A stretch of 37,343 nucleotides of DNA from an uncultured Dorea sp. (lineage in GTDB: Bacteria > Bacillota > Clostridia > Lachnospirales > Lachnospiraceae): the NCBI GenBank assembly GCA_947652615.1, contig CANTDX010000038.1:1-37343 (forward strand). The letters are read 5' to 3'. Below are positions 1 to 7,784 of the stretch, piece after piece. Below the pieces are notes generated by a model. The model was not told where the DNA came from. It saw nothing but the letters and a program-made list of their open reading frames with translations, and did not search any database. The position numbers and the translations under genes were made by a program. Positions within the stretch are counted from its first letter, which is position 1. Each line of letters begins with the position of its first letter.

Positions 1-3
1 GAT

Positions 4-273
4 TCATACTATCATACAGTCAATCTGTGTATAATTTTTTCGGGAGATTAGGATACACGTAACAACAACACTTATGATAAACGCATCCTGTGAGAAAAAG
101 AGCATGCTGCGATTGATTCCTTCACTCACACCTACCACAGCAATATTCACACACAGTATTCCCCATTCCTTCCTGCGAAAATACTGCTTCTCTAATACCG
201 TTCCGCATAACAGCCAATATAACATCCCTGCTTCAAGAAGAGAGATCCCTGTCAGAAGAGCTTTCACACTCAT
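4..273 (-). CDS. Truncated sensor histidine kinase, N-terminal membrane part only
   Basis: This 89-residue product begins at an ATG that overlaps the stop of the response regulator gene (TAATG), the usual coupling of a LytTR regulator with its GHKL-type kinase. It shows three hydrophobic segments (about residues 3-25, 38-50 and 62-76), like the first membrane helices of such kinases. It then stops at 4-6, whereas full-length family members have roughly 400 or more residues with a DHp-like and an HATPase domain. The other two frames also close within the last 60 bases, so a single frameshift does not obviously restore it inside the window. It may be a decayed kinase or a small membrane protein. 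The kinase assignment is inferred from gene order and from the related remnant at 36256-36513. Confidence 0.5.
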   Translation of the reverse strand: MSVKALLTGISLLEAGMLYWLLCGTVLEKQYFRRKEWGILCVNIAVVGVSEGINRSMLFFSQDAFIISVVVTCILISRKNYTQIDCMIV

Positions 274-989
274 TACAGCTTCCCCCTGTACAGGCAGATC
301 TGTTCTCTTGCTTTTTTGTAATTGGCCCGATTGACAATAATCTTTGCCCCGTTGTCCATCTCGATCATATTACCCTTCATATTGGCAATATGGGTAATAT
401 TGATAATATATCCGCGTTCTACCATGAGAAACTCATCGCTTTCAAGGCTCTTGATTAATTGTTTTAATGCTATCCGTTCTTTGAACGTTCCGCATGCCGT
501 TGTATAACGGATATATTTCGTTCCTTTTTCTTTCTCTATATAGATAATATCTCTATAATACACCTGTACCTTGCTTGTCGGCGTACCGATCATCCTAAAC
601 TGTGCCTTCTCGCGCTTCACACGGTCGATCAATTGCCTTAAGATCGGCGGCAGCCTCTTCTCCATATCTTCCTTCAGGATATACTGATATGCTTCTATCA
701 CATAGCTCTCCGCCGCATACTCCAGATACGCCGTTAAGAACACCAGATATGTCCTGCCTGCCCTCTCCTGTATCCGCTTTCCCAACTCCAGCCCGCCCAT
801 ATCAGGCATATCTATGTCCGAGATCAGGATATCAATCTCACTCCCCTGATCCATCATACGAAGGACATCCTCCGCATGCGTATAAGTAAATATGCTCGCT
901 TCATCATCCGGCGTGACTTCACCCCCGACACATCTTCTGACCATTTCTACTATTGCAGGTTCATCATCTACAAGTACAATGTTCATCAT
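273..989 (-). CDS. LytTR family response regulator
   Basis: A two-component response regulator with an N-terminal receiver domain (about residues 3-120) and a C-terminal LytTR DNA-binding domain (about 135-235). The acidic pocket is Asp8/Asp9, the phosphoacceptor is Asp58 in the SDIDMP motif, and a conserved lysine lies in YILKED. The LytTR part shows the typical VYYRDIIYIEKEKGTKYI and FLMVERGYIINITHI stretches. This architecture is that of AgrA/VirR-like regulators, which control peptide signalling, surface proteins or bacteriocins. A good ribosome site (AAAGGAG) precedes the ATG-ATG start. The gene lies downstream of the 187-residue unknown gene and is coupled to the kinase fragment by a one-base overlap. 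All key residues are present, so it looks functional even though its kinase is cut short. Confidence 0.9.
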   Translation of the reverse strand: MMNIVLVDDEPAIVEMVRRCVGGEVTPDDEASIFTYTHAEDVLRMMDQGSEIDILISDIDMPDMGGLELGKRIQERAGRTYLVFLTAYLEYAAESYVIEAYQYILKEDMEKRLPPILRQLIDRVKREKAQFRMIGTPTSKVQVYYRDIIYIEKEKGTKYIRYTTACGTFKERIALKQLIKSLESDEFLMVERGYIINITHIANMKGNMIEMDNGAKIIVNRANYKKAREQICLYRGKL

Positions 990-1029
990 CTGTCTTCTCC
1001 TTTATGTTCATCCTACAACTATAAGCATA

Positions 1030-1085
1030 CCACAAATAATATTTTTTTCACCCCTTTGGCCTTAAAGCGCTGATTTTGGCCATAA
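1030..1085 (-). promoter_or_regulatory. Candidate LytTR-controlled promoter of the response regulator operon
   Basis: The gap upstream of the response regulator holds two copies of TTTGGCC (plus strand 1055-1061 and 1075-1081) with starts 20 nt apart, followed in the direction of transcription by an extended -10-like TGTGGTATGCT. LytTR proteins generally bind paired direct repeats about two helical turns apart, upstream of the -35 region. The same arrangement, with the same 20-nt spacing, is kept in the decayed cassette copy at 36612-36637. The assignment as a regulator binding site is inference from spacing, position and this conservation. Confidence 0.45.
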
Positions 1086-1104
1086 AAATTTACCAAACTA
1101 TATA

Positions 1105-1668
1105 CTAATCTCCAAGTACATAATATTTCCCATTATTTACATCATAGAATACGGCTTCATCCTCCCGGATATAGAGCCGGAAGGTATGTTCCCACAATAT
1201 CTTATCCCCGTCCTGCTGTATCACCTTCCCGCAGTGATACAGATATTCCCCGACCTCTCTGTTCTGTGACTTTGCTATGATGTCATCCACCGCATCAGCA
1301 ACCTTCATCGACTGCAGGCCAGGATTCCATCTTCCCAACAACTGGTAGATCCGCATCTTTTTTAACGGTACCTTCTTTTCATTTGTCCAATATCTCTTGG
1401 GGAACACATCTTCTGCCTTTTCCCCGAGTATATCTAATATAGACTGGAATTCCTCTTTCCCGTTCTCATAGGGATACCCCATTCCCAGATAGGCATAGAT
1501 ATGCCACACCGCTTTGTCCAGATATCTTGCATCTTTTGTCGTCTCGTATTTCTCTCTCAGCCAGTCGACGCTCTGTCTCAATACCTCTGCGCTCGATAGC
1601 CCGATCCCCTCTATGTTGCGAAGGCTTAATTTGATCACTTCCACTTCCACACTGTTGTATCTTTCCAT
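1105..1668 (-). CDS. Conserved protein of unknown function in the LytTR cassette
   Basis: A 187-residue protein that I do not recognise. The start is the ATG at 1668, which has CAGGAGG at proper distance; an upstream in-frame start at 1758 lacks one. The product has no signal peptide or membrane segment. It appears mainly helical and charged in its first two thirds (for example EVLRQSVDWLREKYE), with an acidic, aromatic C-terminus (EDEAVFYDVNNGKYYVLGD). It is transcribed toward the response regulator, 115 bases upstream of it. The last codons of a homologous gene survive next to the decayed cassette at 36.66-36.72 kb, so it seems to belong to the cassette as a unit. It could be an output, an accessory regulator or a bystander; nothing in the sequence decides this. 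Confidence 0.75.
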   Translation of the reverse strand: MERYNSVEVEVIKLSLRNIEGIGLSSAEVLRQSVDWLREKYETTKDARYLDKAVWHIYAYLGMGYPYENGKEEFQSILDILGEKAEDVFPKRYWTNEKKVPLKKMRIYQLLGRWNPGLQSMKVADAVDDIIAKSQNREVGEYLYHCGKVIQQDGDKILWEHTFRLYIREDEAVFYDVNNGKYYVLGD

Positions 1669-1708
1669 TCCATCCTCCTGTACATAAACGACATTTTCTA
1701 TATGGAAT

Positions 1709-1717
1709 ATTATAACA
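1709..1717 (-). promoter_or_regulatory. Extended -10 promoter of the 187-residue gene
   Basis: On the minus strand the sequence TGTTATAAT is a perfect extended -10 element (TGN-TATAAT), placed about 40 bases before the ATG at 1668. No good -35 hexamer is seen at 17 bases, which is usual for extended -10 promoters. Confidence 0.5.
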
Positions 1718-1784
1718 GAGAATATGAGACGCCGCATTACTTTGGCCATGAAACGCATATCATAAGTTTGTCGAACGCTTTTCC

Positions 1785-1812
1785 TTGAAACAATAGACGA
1801 AGATGGTATAAT
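1785..1812 (+). promoter_or_regulatory. Sigma-A type promoter of the GBS-Bsp repeat gene
   Basis: TTGAAA (1785-1790), a 16-base spacer and TATAAT (1807-1812) form a near-consensus housekeeping promoter. Transcription would start near 1819, just ahead of the GGAAGGAG ribosome site (1830-1837) of the gene at 1851. Confidence 0.7.
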
Positions 1813-1850
1813 GGAGATTAATAGACAACGGAAGGAGTGATCTGAGAAAT

Positions 1851-4634
1851 ATGCCGAAAAAGTTATATGAATTTGGCAAGAAATGTCTTCTGTCCATACT
1901 ATTGTCCACGATGTTCTGCGTCAGTGTCAGCGCAGAGGGCGGACACGCAGATACCGAGACAGACAACACAGCAGAACCATCCGGCAGCACTGCCCTCTCC
2001 GCCGACAGCCTGTCCGGCGGACCTGCCATAGATCCGGCATCCGAAGCCGATGGAGCCATAGAAGAACCGGCATCTGCCGAAGAACCAATGCCTGCACAAG
2101 ACGGCGGAGAGATCATGGCCTTGCGCGCGTCCGGATACAACGTGACGGCAACCGGGTATGATGCCAACCAAGGTACTTTCCGCGCCGCAGTATCCGGCAT
2201 CACTGCCAATGACCGGGTGCAGGAAGTCCTCATTCCCGTATGGAGCCGGGTGAACGGTCAGGATGACATTATCTGGTATTCTGCCCGCAAGAACACGAAC
2301 GGAGACTATTACATAGATGTGGATATCCGGAATCATGGTTACTCTATGGGGACTTACTATATCCATGTCTATATCACAGATATGACCGGCAGACAGTTTT
2401 TCGCATGCTCTGCAGAGCAGGAGATCGAACTGCAGCCGGGGACACTCACCATAACGAAGAATACGGAAAAGGATTATACCATCGAACTTTCCGGCGTCCA
2501 CGTTCCCGGAGGAATCCGTCAGCTCCGGTTTCCGCTGTGGTCCGAGGTGAACGGCCAGGATGATATCGTATGGTATACGGCAGCGCAGGTGCGCAGCCAG
2601 GTATACCGCTGTCAGATCTCTGTCGCCAATCACAGGGGGCTTGGACCATTCATTGTACATGCATATGCTCAGATGCCGGACAATTCTAATCTGTTTCTCG
2701 GGGCATCCAGATTCACAACGCAGGTTCCTTCTGTCGGGCGCGTCACGGTTTCCGCCGCAGACCGGACAAGAGGCCGTATCCAAGTCCGGGTTACCGGTGT
2801 GAAGAACGGAGGACTTATCCGTCAGCTCCAGGTTCCCATATGGTCCAGAGGCGATCAGAGCGATATCATCTGGTATACCGCATCGCGGGACAGTACGGGC
2901 GATTATATTGTCAATGCCGATATTTCCAATCACGGCTTCAACTGCGGCACTTATCACATACATGCCTATCTGACGGATATCTCGGGTTCCCAACAGTTCG
3001 CAGGAGCCGCTGCCTGTGAGATGAATCTCCGGCACAAGTCTCTCCGGGCAGAAGATATCAGCGGCACGGAATCTGCATACCGGATTACATTAGACGGCCT
3101 GGAAGTTCCCGCAGGAGAACGCAGCGTGCAGTTTGCCGTATGGGGCACAGCGAACGGACAGAACGATATCCGATGGTACACCGCTGCCAGACAGGCAGGC
3201 GGGAAATATATCTGCGACATAAGGACAGCCGACCATAGGGAATCGGGGAAATATGCGGTACACGCATACTGTAATACACGCGGGAATACACTTCAATTTA
3301 TCGGCGCCGCCGGATTCGAGGTAAGCAAGAGACCCCTTGCAGCTCAGGTTCAGGTTTCGGACATCAATCAGACTGCAGGAACATTCAAGGTTACGGTTAA
3401 GGGTGCGGCATCCGTCTCCGGGATCGCGAAGGTCCAGATTCCGGTCTGGTGCGCTGATGACCAGAGTGATATCGTATGGTACGATGCAGTCAGATCCTCC
3501 GAAGGAATCTACACCACGAATATCCGGGTAGCCCGTCATGGCAACCATTTCGGAACCTATAAGATCCACGTATATATTACGGCGGGAAACGGAGTCCAGA
3601 CCTTCGCGGGAGCCGCGTCTGCCAATATCTCCCCCCGCAACTATGTGTACAGCCGTTCCTTAAGCGGGACACAGCAGGAGATCGGAATCATCGGCGTATC
3701 TGCAAGGAGGGTCCAGTTCCCGACCTGGAGTAAGGAGAATGGACAGGATGATATCGTATGGTATGAAGGACGCAGCAAAGGGAACGGAGAATGGAGCGTG
3801 ATCGTGAACAGCTCCAACCACAGACATTCAGGAACCTATATCACACATATATACACAGACGGAGCTTTTGCAGGATCTATGTCTTATCAGTTGAAGAAGA
3901 ACGGTATTGAGATCGCAGATATAATCCGGAATGCAGGAAAACCGGCAGGAAAGACCTTATACGTCTGGGGCGGCGGTTGGAACGAAGCCGATACTGCCGC
4001 AGGCGAGACCGCCAGAACCATCGGCGTGTATCCGGAATGGGAGCGGTACTTTGGCAGCAACCGGCAGGGTTATTCTTACCTGCCCGGGAAGAGAGCCTGG
4101 GAACGAGGCGAAAGACAATGGCGCTTCTACGGGCTGGACTGTTCCGGATATCTGGGATGGGTAGTCTATAATTCCGTCCAAAGCGGAAGGAATGAGGCCG
4201 GTTATGTGGTGGATGCATCACGTTTCGCTTCTTCCCTAGCAGGATACGGTTATGGAACTGTATCGGCATGTACACCGAACAGTGTATTCAAGCCGGGCGA
4301 TATCATCAGCATATCCGGGCATTGTTACTTAAGCCTTGGACAGTGCAGCGACGGAAGCGTCCTCATTCTTCACAGCACCCCGAACGGAGGCGTACAGGTG
4401 AGCGGCACCGTAATCGGCGGCAGATCATCGGAAGCCTCAAGGCTTGCAAGCTCCTTCATGCAGCAGAACTATCCCCAGTGGTGGGCAAGCTTCGGTGGTG
4501 AAGGTAGACAGAGCGTAGATGCATCCAAGTATCTGAACGGAACCCGATTCTCCTGGGCAGTCGGCGGTCAAGTAAGCGATTCAGGGCAGATGCAGGGGAA
4601 ACGCGCGAATGAAGTGCTGGGCTATTTAAAATAA
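1851..4634 (+). CDS. Secreted GBS-Bsp-like repeat protein with C-terminal NlpC/P60-like peptidase
   Basis: A 927-residue exported protein. Residues 1-28 are a signal peptide (KK, hydrophobic core, SVSA before the likely cut). A low-complexity Ala/Ser/Glu region follows to about residue 88. Six GBS-Bsp-like repeats of about 100 residues come next, each with a conserved (N)GQDDI-WY core; the cores lie near nucleotides 2260, 2555, 2850, 3160, 3455 and 3745. From about residue 680 there is an NlpC/P60-like cysteine peptidase domain with DCSGYLGW (Cys764) and SGHCYLSLG (His824), expected to cut peptidoglycan stem peptides. The repeats are known from streptococcal and clostridial cell-surface proteins and may bind wall components. 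No LPXTG or other anchor is present, so retention is probably through the repeats. The gene has its own promoter and is divergent from the LytTR cassette. Confidence 0.85.
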   Translation: MPKKLYEFGKKCLLSILLSTMFCVSVSAEGGHADTETDNTAEPSGSTALSADSLSGGPAIDPASEADGAIEEPASAEEPMPAQDGGEIMALRASGYNVTATGYDANQGTFRAAVSGITANDRVQEVLIPVWSRVNGQDDIIWYSARKNTNGDYYIDVDIRNHGYSMGTYYIHVYITDMTGRQFFACSAEQEIELQPGTLTITKNTEKDYTIELSGVHVPGGIRQLRFPLWSEVNGQDDIVWYTAAQVRSQVYRCQISVANHRGLGPFIVHAYAQMPDNSNLFLGASRFTTQVPSVGRVTVSAADRTRGRIQVRVTGVKNGGLIRQLQVPIWSRGDQSDIIWYTASRDSTGDYIVNADISNHGFNCGTYHIHAYLTDISGSQQFAGAAACEMNLRHKSLRAEDISGTESAYRITLDGLEVPAGERSVQFAVWGTANGQNDIRWYTAARQAGGKYICDIRTADHRESGKYAVHAYCNTRGNTLQFIGAAGFEVSKRPLAAQVQVSDINQTAGTFKVTVKGAASVSGIAKVQIPVWCADDQSDIVWYDAVRSSEGIYTTNIRVARHGNHFGTYKIHVYITAGNGVQTFAGAASANISPRNYVYSRSLSGTQQEIGIIGVSARRVQFPTWSKENGQDDIVWYEGRSKGNGEWSVIVNSSNHRHSGTYITHIYTDGAFAGSMSYQLKKNGIEIADIIRNAGKPAGKTLYVWGGGWNEADTAAGETARTIGVYPEWERYFGSNRQGYSYLPGKRAWERGERQWRFYGLDCSGYLGWVVYNSVQSGRNEAGYVVDASRFASSLAGYGYGTVSACTPNSVFKPGDIISISGHCYLSLGQCSDGSVLILHSTPNGGVQVSGTVIGGRSSEASRLASSFMQQNYPQWWASFGGEGRQSVDASKYLNGTRFSWAVGGQVSDSGQMQGKRANEVLGYLK

Positions 4635-4650
4635 AGGTGGTGAAATAATA

Positions 4651-5082
4651 TTGAAAATTTATCTGGATAACTGCTGTTATAACAGACCTTTTGATGATCA
4701 GAGCCAAATAAAAATTCATCTTGAAACACAAGCCAAATTGTATATTCAAGCGAAAATCAAAGATGGAGCATATAAATTAGTCTGGTCATACATTTTAGAT
4801 TATGAAAATGGGAAAAATCCATACGAAGAAAAACGCTTGGCAATTACCCCCTGGAAAATACTGGCTGCTTCACATGTGACAGAGGAAACAGAAGAAATTC
4901 TCATATTCGCAGAATCACTTGCTTCAAAAGGAATAAAAACATATGACGCTCTACACATTTCCTGTGCTGTATCTGCTCATTGTGAATATTATATAACTAC
5001 TGATAAGAAATTGATAAACACTCCTGTTCCAGGAATCAAAATTGTCAATCCTATTACTTTTGTAGATGAAATGGAGGGCTGA
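4651..5082 (+). CDS. PIN domain ribonuclease toxin
   Basis: A 143-residue PIN-fold protein, probably the RNase toxin of a type II toxin-antitoxin pair. It begins at a TTG with AAAGGTGG upstream. The acidic PIN residues are present: Asp in the N-terminal YLDNCC, Glu in DYENG, Asp in KTYDALH and Asp in TTDKKL, so catalysis looks possible. It starts only 16 bases after the stop of the repeat protein and overlaps no other gene. Base composition is clearly more AT-rich than the flanking genes, which suggests horizontal arrival. The partner gene follows two bases later. The toxin-first order is the reverse of most such operons. Substrate RNA is unknown. Confidence 0.75.
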   Translation: MKIYLDNCCYNRPFDDQSQIKIHLETQAKLYIQAKIKDGAYKLVWSYILDYENGKNPYEEKRLAITPWKILAASHVTEETEEILIFAESLASKGIKTYDALHISCAVSAHCEYYITTDKKLINTPVPGIKIVNPITFVDEMEG

Positions 5083-5084
5083 AT

Positions 5085-5297
5085 ATGAAAACAGATACTA
5101 TTGTTAAACAAGAAGGCATAAATGCTCTGATTTCCAAATTAGGTTATGTCGATGCAGAAAGATTTATTGTATTAATAACGAAAGAACCCTTCGATTATAC
5201 GAAATGGCGTGAACAATCTTTGGACGAAGGTCTCAGCATTCGTCAACTCAGCCAACAGGCCATGGCATACTCTAAAAACTTGCAAAATCAACTATAA
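5085..5297 (+). CDS. Small partner protein of the PIN toxin, probable antitoxin
   Basis: A 70-residue protein immediately downstream of the PIN gene, with its ribosome site (GGAGG) inside the last codons of that gene, so the two are co-translated. The sequence has a VDAERFIVLITKEPFDYTKWR core followed by a short helical C-terminus (SIRQLSQQAMAYS). It resembles small proteins I recall beside PIN genes in gut Firmicutes. No classic MazE, Phd or RHH motif is clear. The role as antitoxin is inferred from size and linkage only. It shares the AT-rich composition of the toxin gene. Confidence 0.6.
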   Translation: MKTDTIVKQEGINALISKLGYVDAERFIVLITKEPFDYTKWREQSLDEGLSIRQLSQQAMAYSKNLQNQL

Positions 5298-5307
5298 CTC
5301 TTAAAAC

Positions 5308-5351
5308 TGCCGCATTAAGAACAATTTTCATCAATCATTCTTAATGCGGCA
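5308..5351. terminator. Bidirectional rho-independent terminator
   Basis: A perfect 14-base inverted repeat (TGCCGCATTAAGAA at 5308-5321 and its complement at 5338-5351) lies between the convergent PIN operon and the ABC transporter operon. Short A/T runs flank it on both sides (TTAAAA before, AATCTATT after), so it can end both transcripts. Confidence 0.8.
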
Positions 5352-5356
5352 ATCTA

Positions 5357-6142
5357 TTACCCTTGCGTATATCTCTGTAAAAACTGTCTGGTCCTCTCTT
5401 CTTTGGGCTGTTCGAACACCTGCATCGGATCTCCCTGCTCCACGATATTCCCGTCGTCCATGAAGATCACATGGTCCGCCACATCCCTGGCGAATGCCAT
5501 CTCGTGTGTAACGATCACCATCGTCGTATTCTCATCCGCCAGTTCCTTGATCACCCGGAGCACCTCTCCGGTCAGTTCCGGATCCAACGCGGAAGTCGGC
5601 TCATCAAAGCATAAGATATCCGGCTGCAGCGCCAACGCTCTTGCGATGGCGACACGCTGACACTGTCCGCCGGAGAGCTGATGCGGATAATTATCCCTGC
5701 GGTTCTCAAGCCCCATCTGCCGAAGCAAGGTCTCTGCCTGTACATGGATCTCTTCTAAGATCTCCTTCTTCCTTGCCTTATAATCCGGCTGTTCTGAAGC
5801 CAGAAGCTCCCTTGCCAGCATCACATTCTGAAGCGCCGTATACTGGGGGAACAGATTAAATGACTGGAACACTAACCCGAAGTGCAGCCGTTTCTTGCGG
5901 ATCGCCGCCTCTTGTCTGGTAGACGGATCATCCGCGTCGAACAGAACCTCCTCATTAACCCGGATAACTCCCTGATCCGGCGTCTCCAGGAAATTCAGGC
6001 ACCGAAGCAGCGTCGTCTTCCCGCTCCCGGAGGAACCTATGACGGAGAGCGCCTGGCCCTTCTCCAGAGAGAAACTGATATCCTTTAACACCTCCGTCCG
6101 GTTAAAAGATTTGCATATATGTTCTACTTCTAAGATTGACAT
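5357..6142 (-). CDS. Polar amino acid ABC transporter ATP-binding protein
   Basis: A 261-residue ATPase of the GlnQ/HisP type that powers amino acid uptake. It carries Walker A (GSSGSGKTT, about residue 36), the Q-loop (FQSFNLFP), the ABC signature (LSGGQCQRVAIARAL), Walker B with DEPTSALDP, and the switch histidine in VTHEMAFA. A 31-residue insertion-like stretch rich in Lys, Glu and Gln follows the Q-loop (about 110-140), longer than in the E. coli proteins but common in clostridial members. It has a strong GGAGG site and follows the permease by 15 bases as the last gene of a three-gene operon. Confidence 0.93.
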   Translation of the reverse strand: MSILEVEHICKSFNRTEVLKDISFSLEKGQALSVIGSSGSGKTTLLRCLNFLETPDQGVIRVNEEVLFDADDPSTRQEAAIRKKRLHFGLVFQSFNLFPQYTALQNVMLARELLASEQPDYKARKKEILEEIHVQAETLLRQMGLENRRDNYPHQLSGGQCQRVAIARALALQPDILCFDEPTSALDPELTGEVLRVIKELADENTTMVIVTHEMAFARDVADHVIFMDDGNIVEQGDPMQVFEQPKEERTRQFLQRYTQG

Positions 6143-6157
6143 CGCATCCGCCCTCCT

Positions 6158-6844
6158 CTATCTGAAATAATCCAGTTTGCGCTCCAACCGTCCAAGCAGA
6201 AGTGTCAGGATACCGTTGAAGACAAGATAATAAACCGCCGTGAAAAACAACGGCCAGATAGCGCCCGATATACCATGGGATCCCTTCATGAACGCCTGAC
6301 CCGCCCAGATGATCTCCTGCAGCGCGATAATACGCGCAAGGGATGTGTCCTTGACCAGAGTAATGATCTCGTTGGACATAGGCGGAACGATCCGCTTGAT
6401 CATCTGAAGCAGGGTAATCTTGAAGAAGATCTGGCTCTTTGTCATACCAAGCACCAGACCTGCTTCCTCCTGCCCTACCGGCACGCCCTGGATACCGCCG
6501 CGGTATATCTCGGAGAAGTAACAGGCATAATTCAGTACGAAGGAAAAAGATGCCGCCAGAAAACGCCCTGCTTCACCTCCGCCCCAGATCGGCTTATGTA
6601 AGACCAGCCCCGGAAAATAATAGATAATCAGAAGTTGGATCATCAGGGGCGTTCCCCTTATGATCCATACAACGCATTTCGAGAAATACTTAAGCGGCCC
6701 AAACCGGGACATGGAACCAAAAGCGATCACCAGTCCCAGCGGAAATGCACCGATCAATGTTACAAAGAAAAGTTTTAACGTCTGTAAAAAGCCGATATTC
6801 AATGCATCCACAACAATCGGCATCTGTTCCATAATCTGTCCCAT
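6158..6844 (-). CDS. Polar amino acid ABC transporter permease
   Basis: A 228-residue integral membrane protein of the HisM/GlnP family. Several hydrophobic segments are visible, and the EAA-type loop that contacts the ATPase is present (EEAGLVLGMTKSQIFFKITLLQ, with the conserved Gly). It would form the membrane channel with the substrate-binding protein upstream and the ATPase downstream. Only one permease gene is present, so the channel is probably a homodimer. The ribosome site is weak (AGGT), so translation may depend on coupling or on the alternative ATG 12 bases further on. Confidence 0.92.
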   Translation of the reverse strand: MGQIMEQMPIVVDALNIGFLQTLKLFFVTLIGAFPLGLVIAFGSMSRFGPLKYFSKCVVWIIRGTPLMIQLLIIYYFPGLVLHKPIWGGGEAGRFLAASFSFVLNYACYFSEIYRGGIQGVPVGQEEAGLVLGMTKSQIFFKITLLQMIKRIVPPMSNEIITLVKDTSLARIIALQEIIWAGQAFMKGSHGISGAIWPLFFTAVYYLVFNGILTLLLGRLERKLDYFR

Positions 6845-6881
6845 ACCTATATCCCGCTTTCACTTACTGATTCTGATACAT

Positions 6882-7745
6882 CTATTGCTCGATGATCGCA
6901 GCCTGCACCCCATAAGTTTCTGCACATTCCATCATACTTCCGTCCGCATAAGCAGATGCAAAGAAATCATTCAGCGCATTCGCAAGATCAGAACCCTTGC
7001 GGAATCCCACGCCATATTCCTCGTCGTTCAGTCCGCAGGTATATGTCAGATCTGCATACCCTGTTCCTTCTCCTACCATAGCCGCCGCCATCAGCGAGTC
7101 GATTACTGCCGCGCTCGACGTTCCTGCCGCTACTTCCATCAGCGCATCCGACTGTGCCTTCACCGGCGTATACTCAAGGTCCAGATCAGCCACCGCGGCT
7201 TCTCCCGCGCTTCCTGCCTCCACTGCGAAGGACAGGTCTGACAGGCTGTCCGTATCCTGATACTTGTCCGCTTCACTGGCCGGAACGATCACTACCTGCG
7301 CATTGTTGCAATAAGCATTGGAACACTCCATAGCGCTGGTCACCTCGTCCGTGAGGGTCATACCGTTCCATACACAGTCGATGGTCTTGCCATCTAGCTC
7401 CATGATCTTGTTATCCCAGTCAATCTCTACAAATTCCGCCTCAACACCAAGACTCTCGGCAAATGCTTTCGCCATATCCGCATCAAAGCCAATCCATTCG
7501 TCGCCGTCGCCCTTGTAATCCATCGGCTCAAAATCTGTGATACCGACTACCAGGGTCCCCTTGCCCTTCACATACTCCAGATCGCTTCCGTCAGAAGCAT
7601 CAGATCCGGAATCTGCGTCGGATTCCGTACCGGAACCTGATCCGCCGTCTGAACCGGAATCAGATTGGTCACCTGAACCGCCGCATGCAGTCAGCGAGAA
7701 TACCATCACCATCGTCAGCATAAAAACAACTAATTTCTTCATCAT
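6882..7745 (-). CDS. Polar amino acid ABC transporter substrate-binding lipoprotein
   Basis: A 287-residue extracellular solute-binding protein of family 3. It has a lipoprotein signal with lipobox SLTAC (lipidated Cys at about 21), then a linker of about 35 residues made almost entirely of Ser, Gly, Asp and Glu. The binding domain begins at VKGKGTLVVGITDFEPMDY. The GFDADMAKAFAESLGV and WDNKIMELDGKTIDCVWNGMTLT stretches are family hallmarks. It is the first gene of the operon, with its own promoter at 7785-7813. The ligand cannot be read from the sequence; a polar amino acid is expected from the family. Confidence 0.93.
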   Translation of the reverse strand: MMKKLVVFMLTMVMVFSLTACGGSGDQSDSGSDGGSGSGTESDADSGSDASDGSDLEYVKGKGTLVVGITDFEPMDYKGDGDEWIGFDADMAKAFAESLGVEAEFVEIDWDNKIMELDGKTIDCVWNGMTLTDEVTSAMECSNAYCNNAQVVIVPASEADKYQDTDSLSDLSFAVEAGSAGEAAVADLDLEYTPVKAQSDALMEVAAGTSSAAVIDSLMAAAMVGEGTGYADLTYTCGLNDEEYGVGFRKGSDLANALNDFFASAYADGSMMECAETYGVQAAIIEQ

Positions 7746-7784
7746 CTTTCACCTCAAAATTCATAATTATAGCAGTACGCTACT

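Noticed and set aside
1899..3035. Long antisense open frame (378 codons) under the GBS-Bsp gene
   Set aside because: No ribosome site or family features; the opposite frame is a clear repeat protein with a signal peptide and promoter. The open frame follows from the codon pattern of the real gene.
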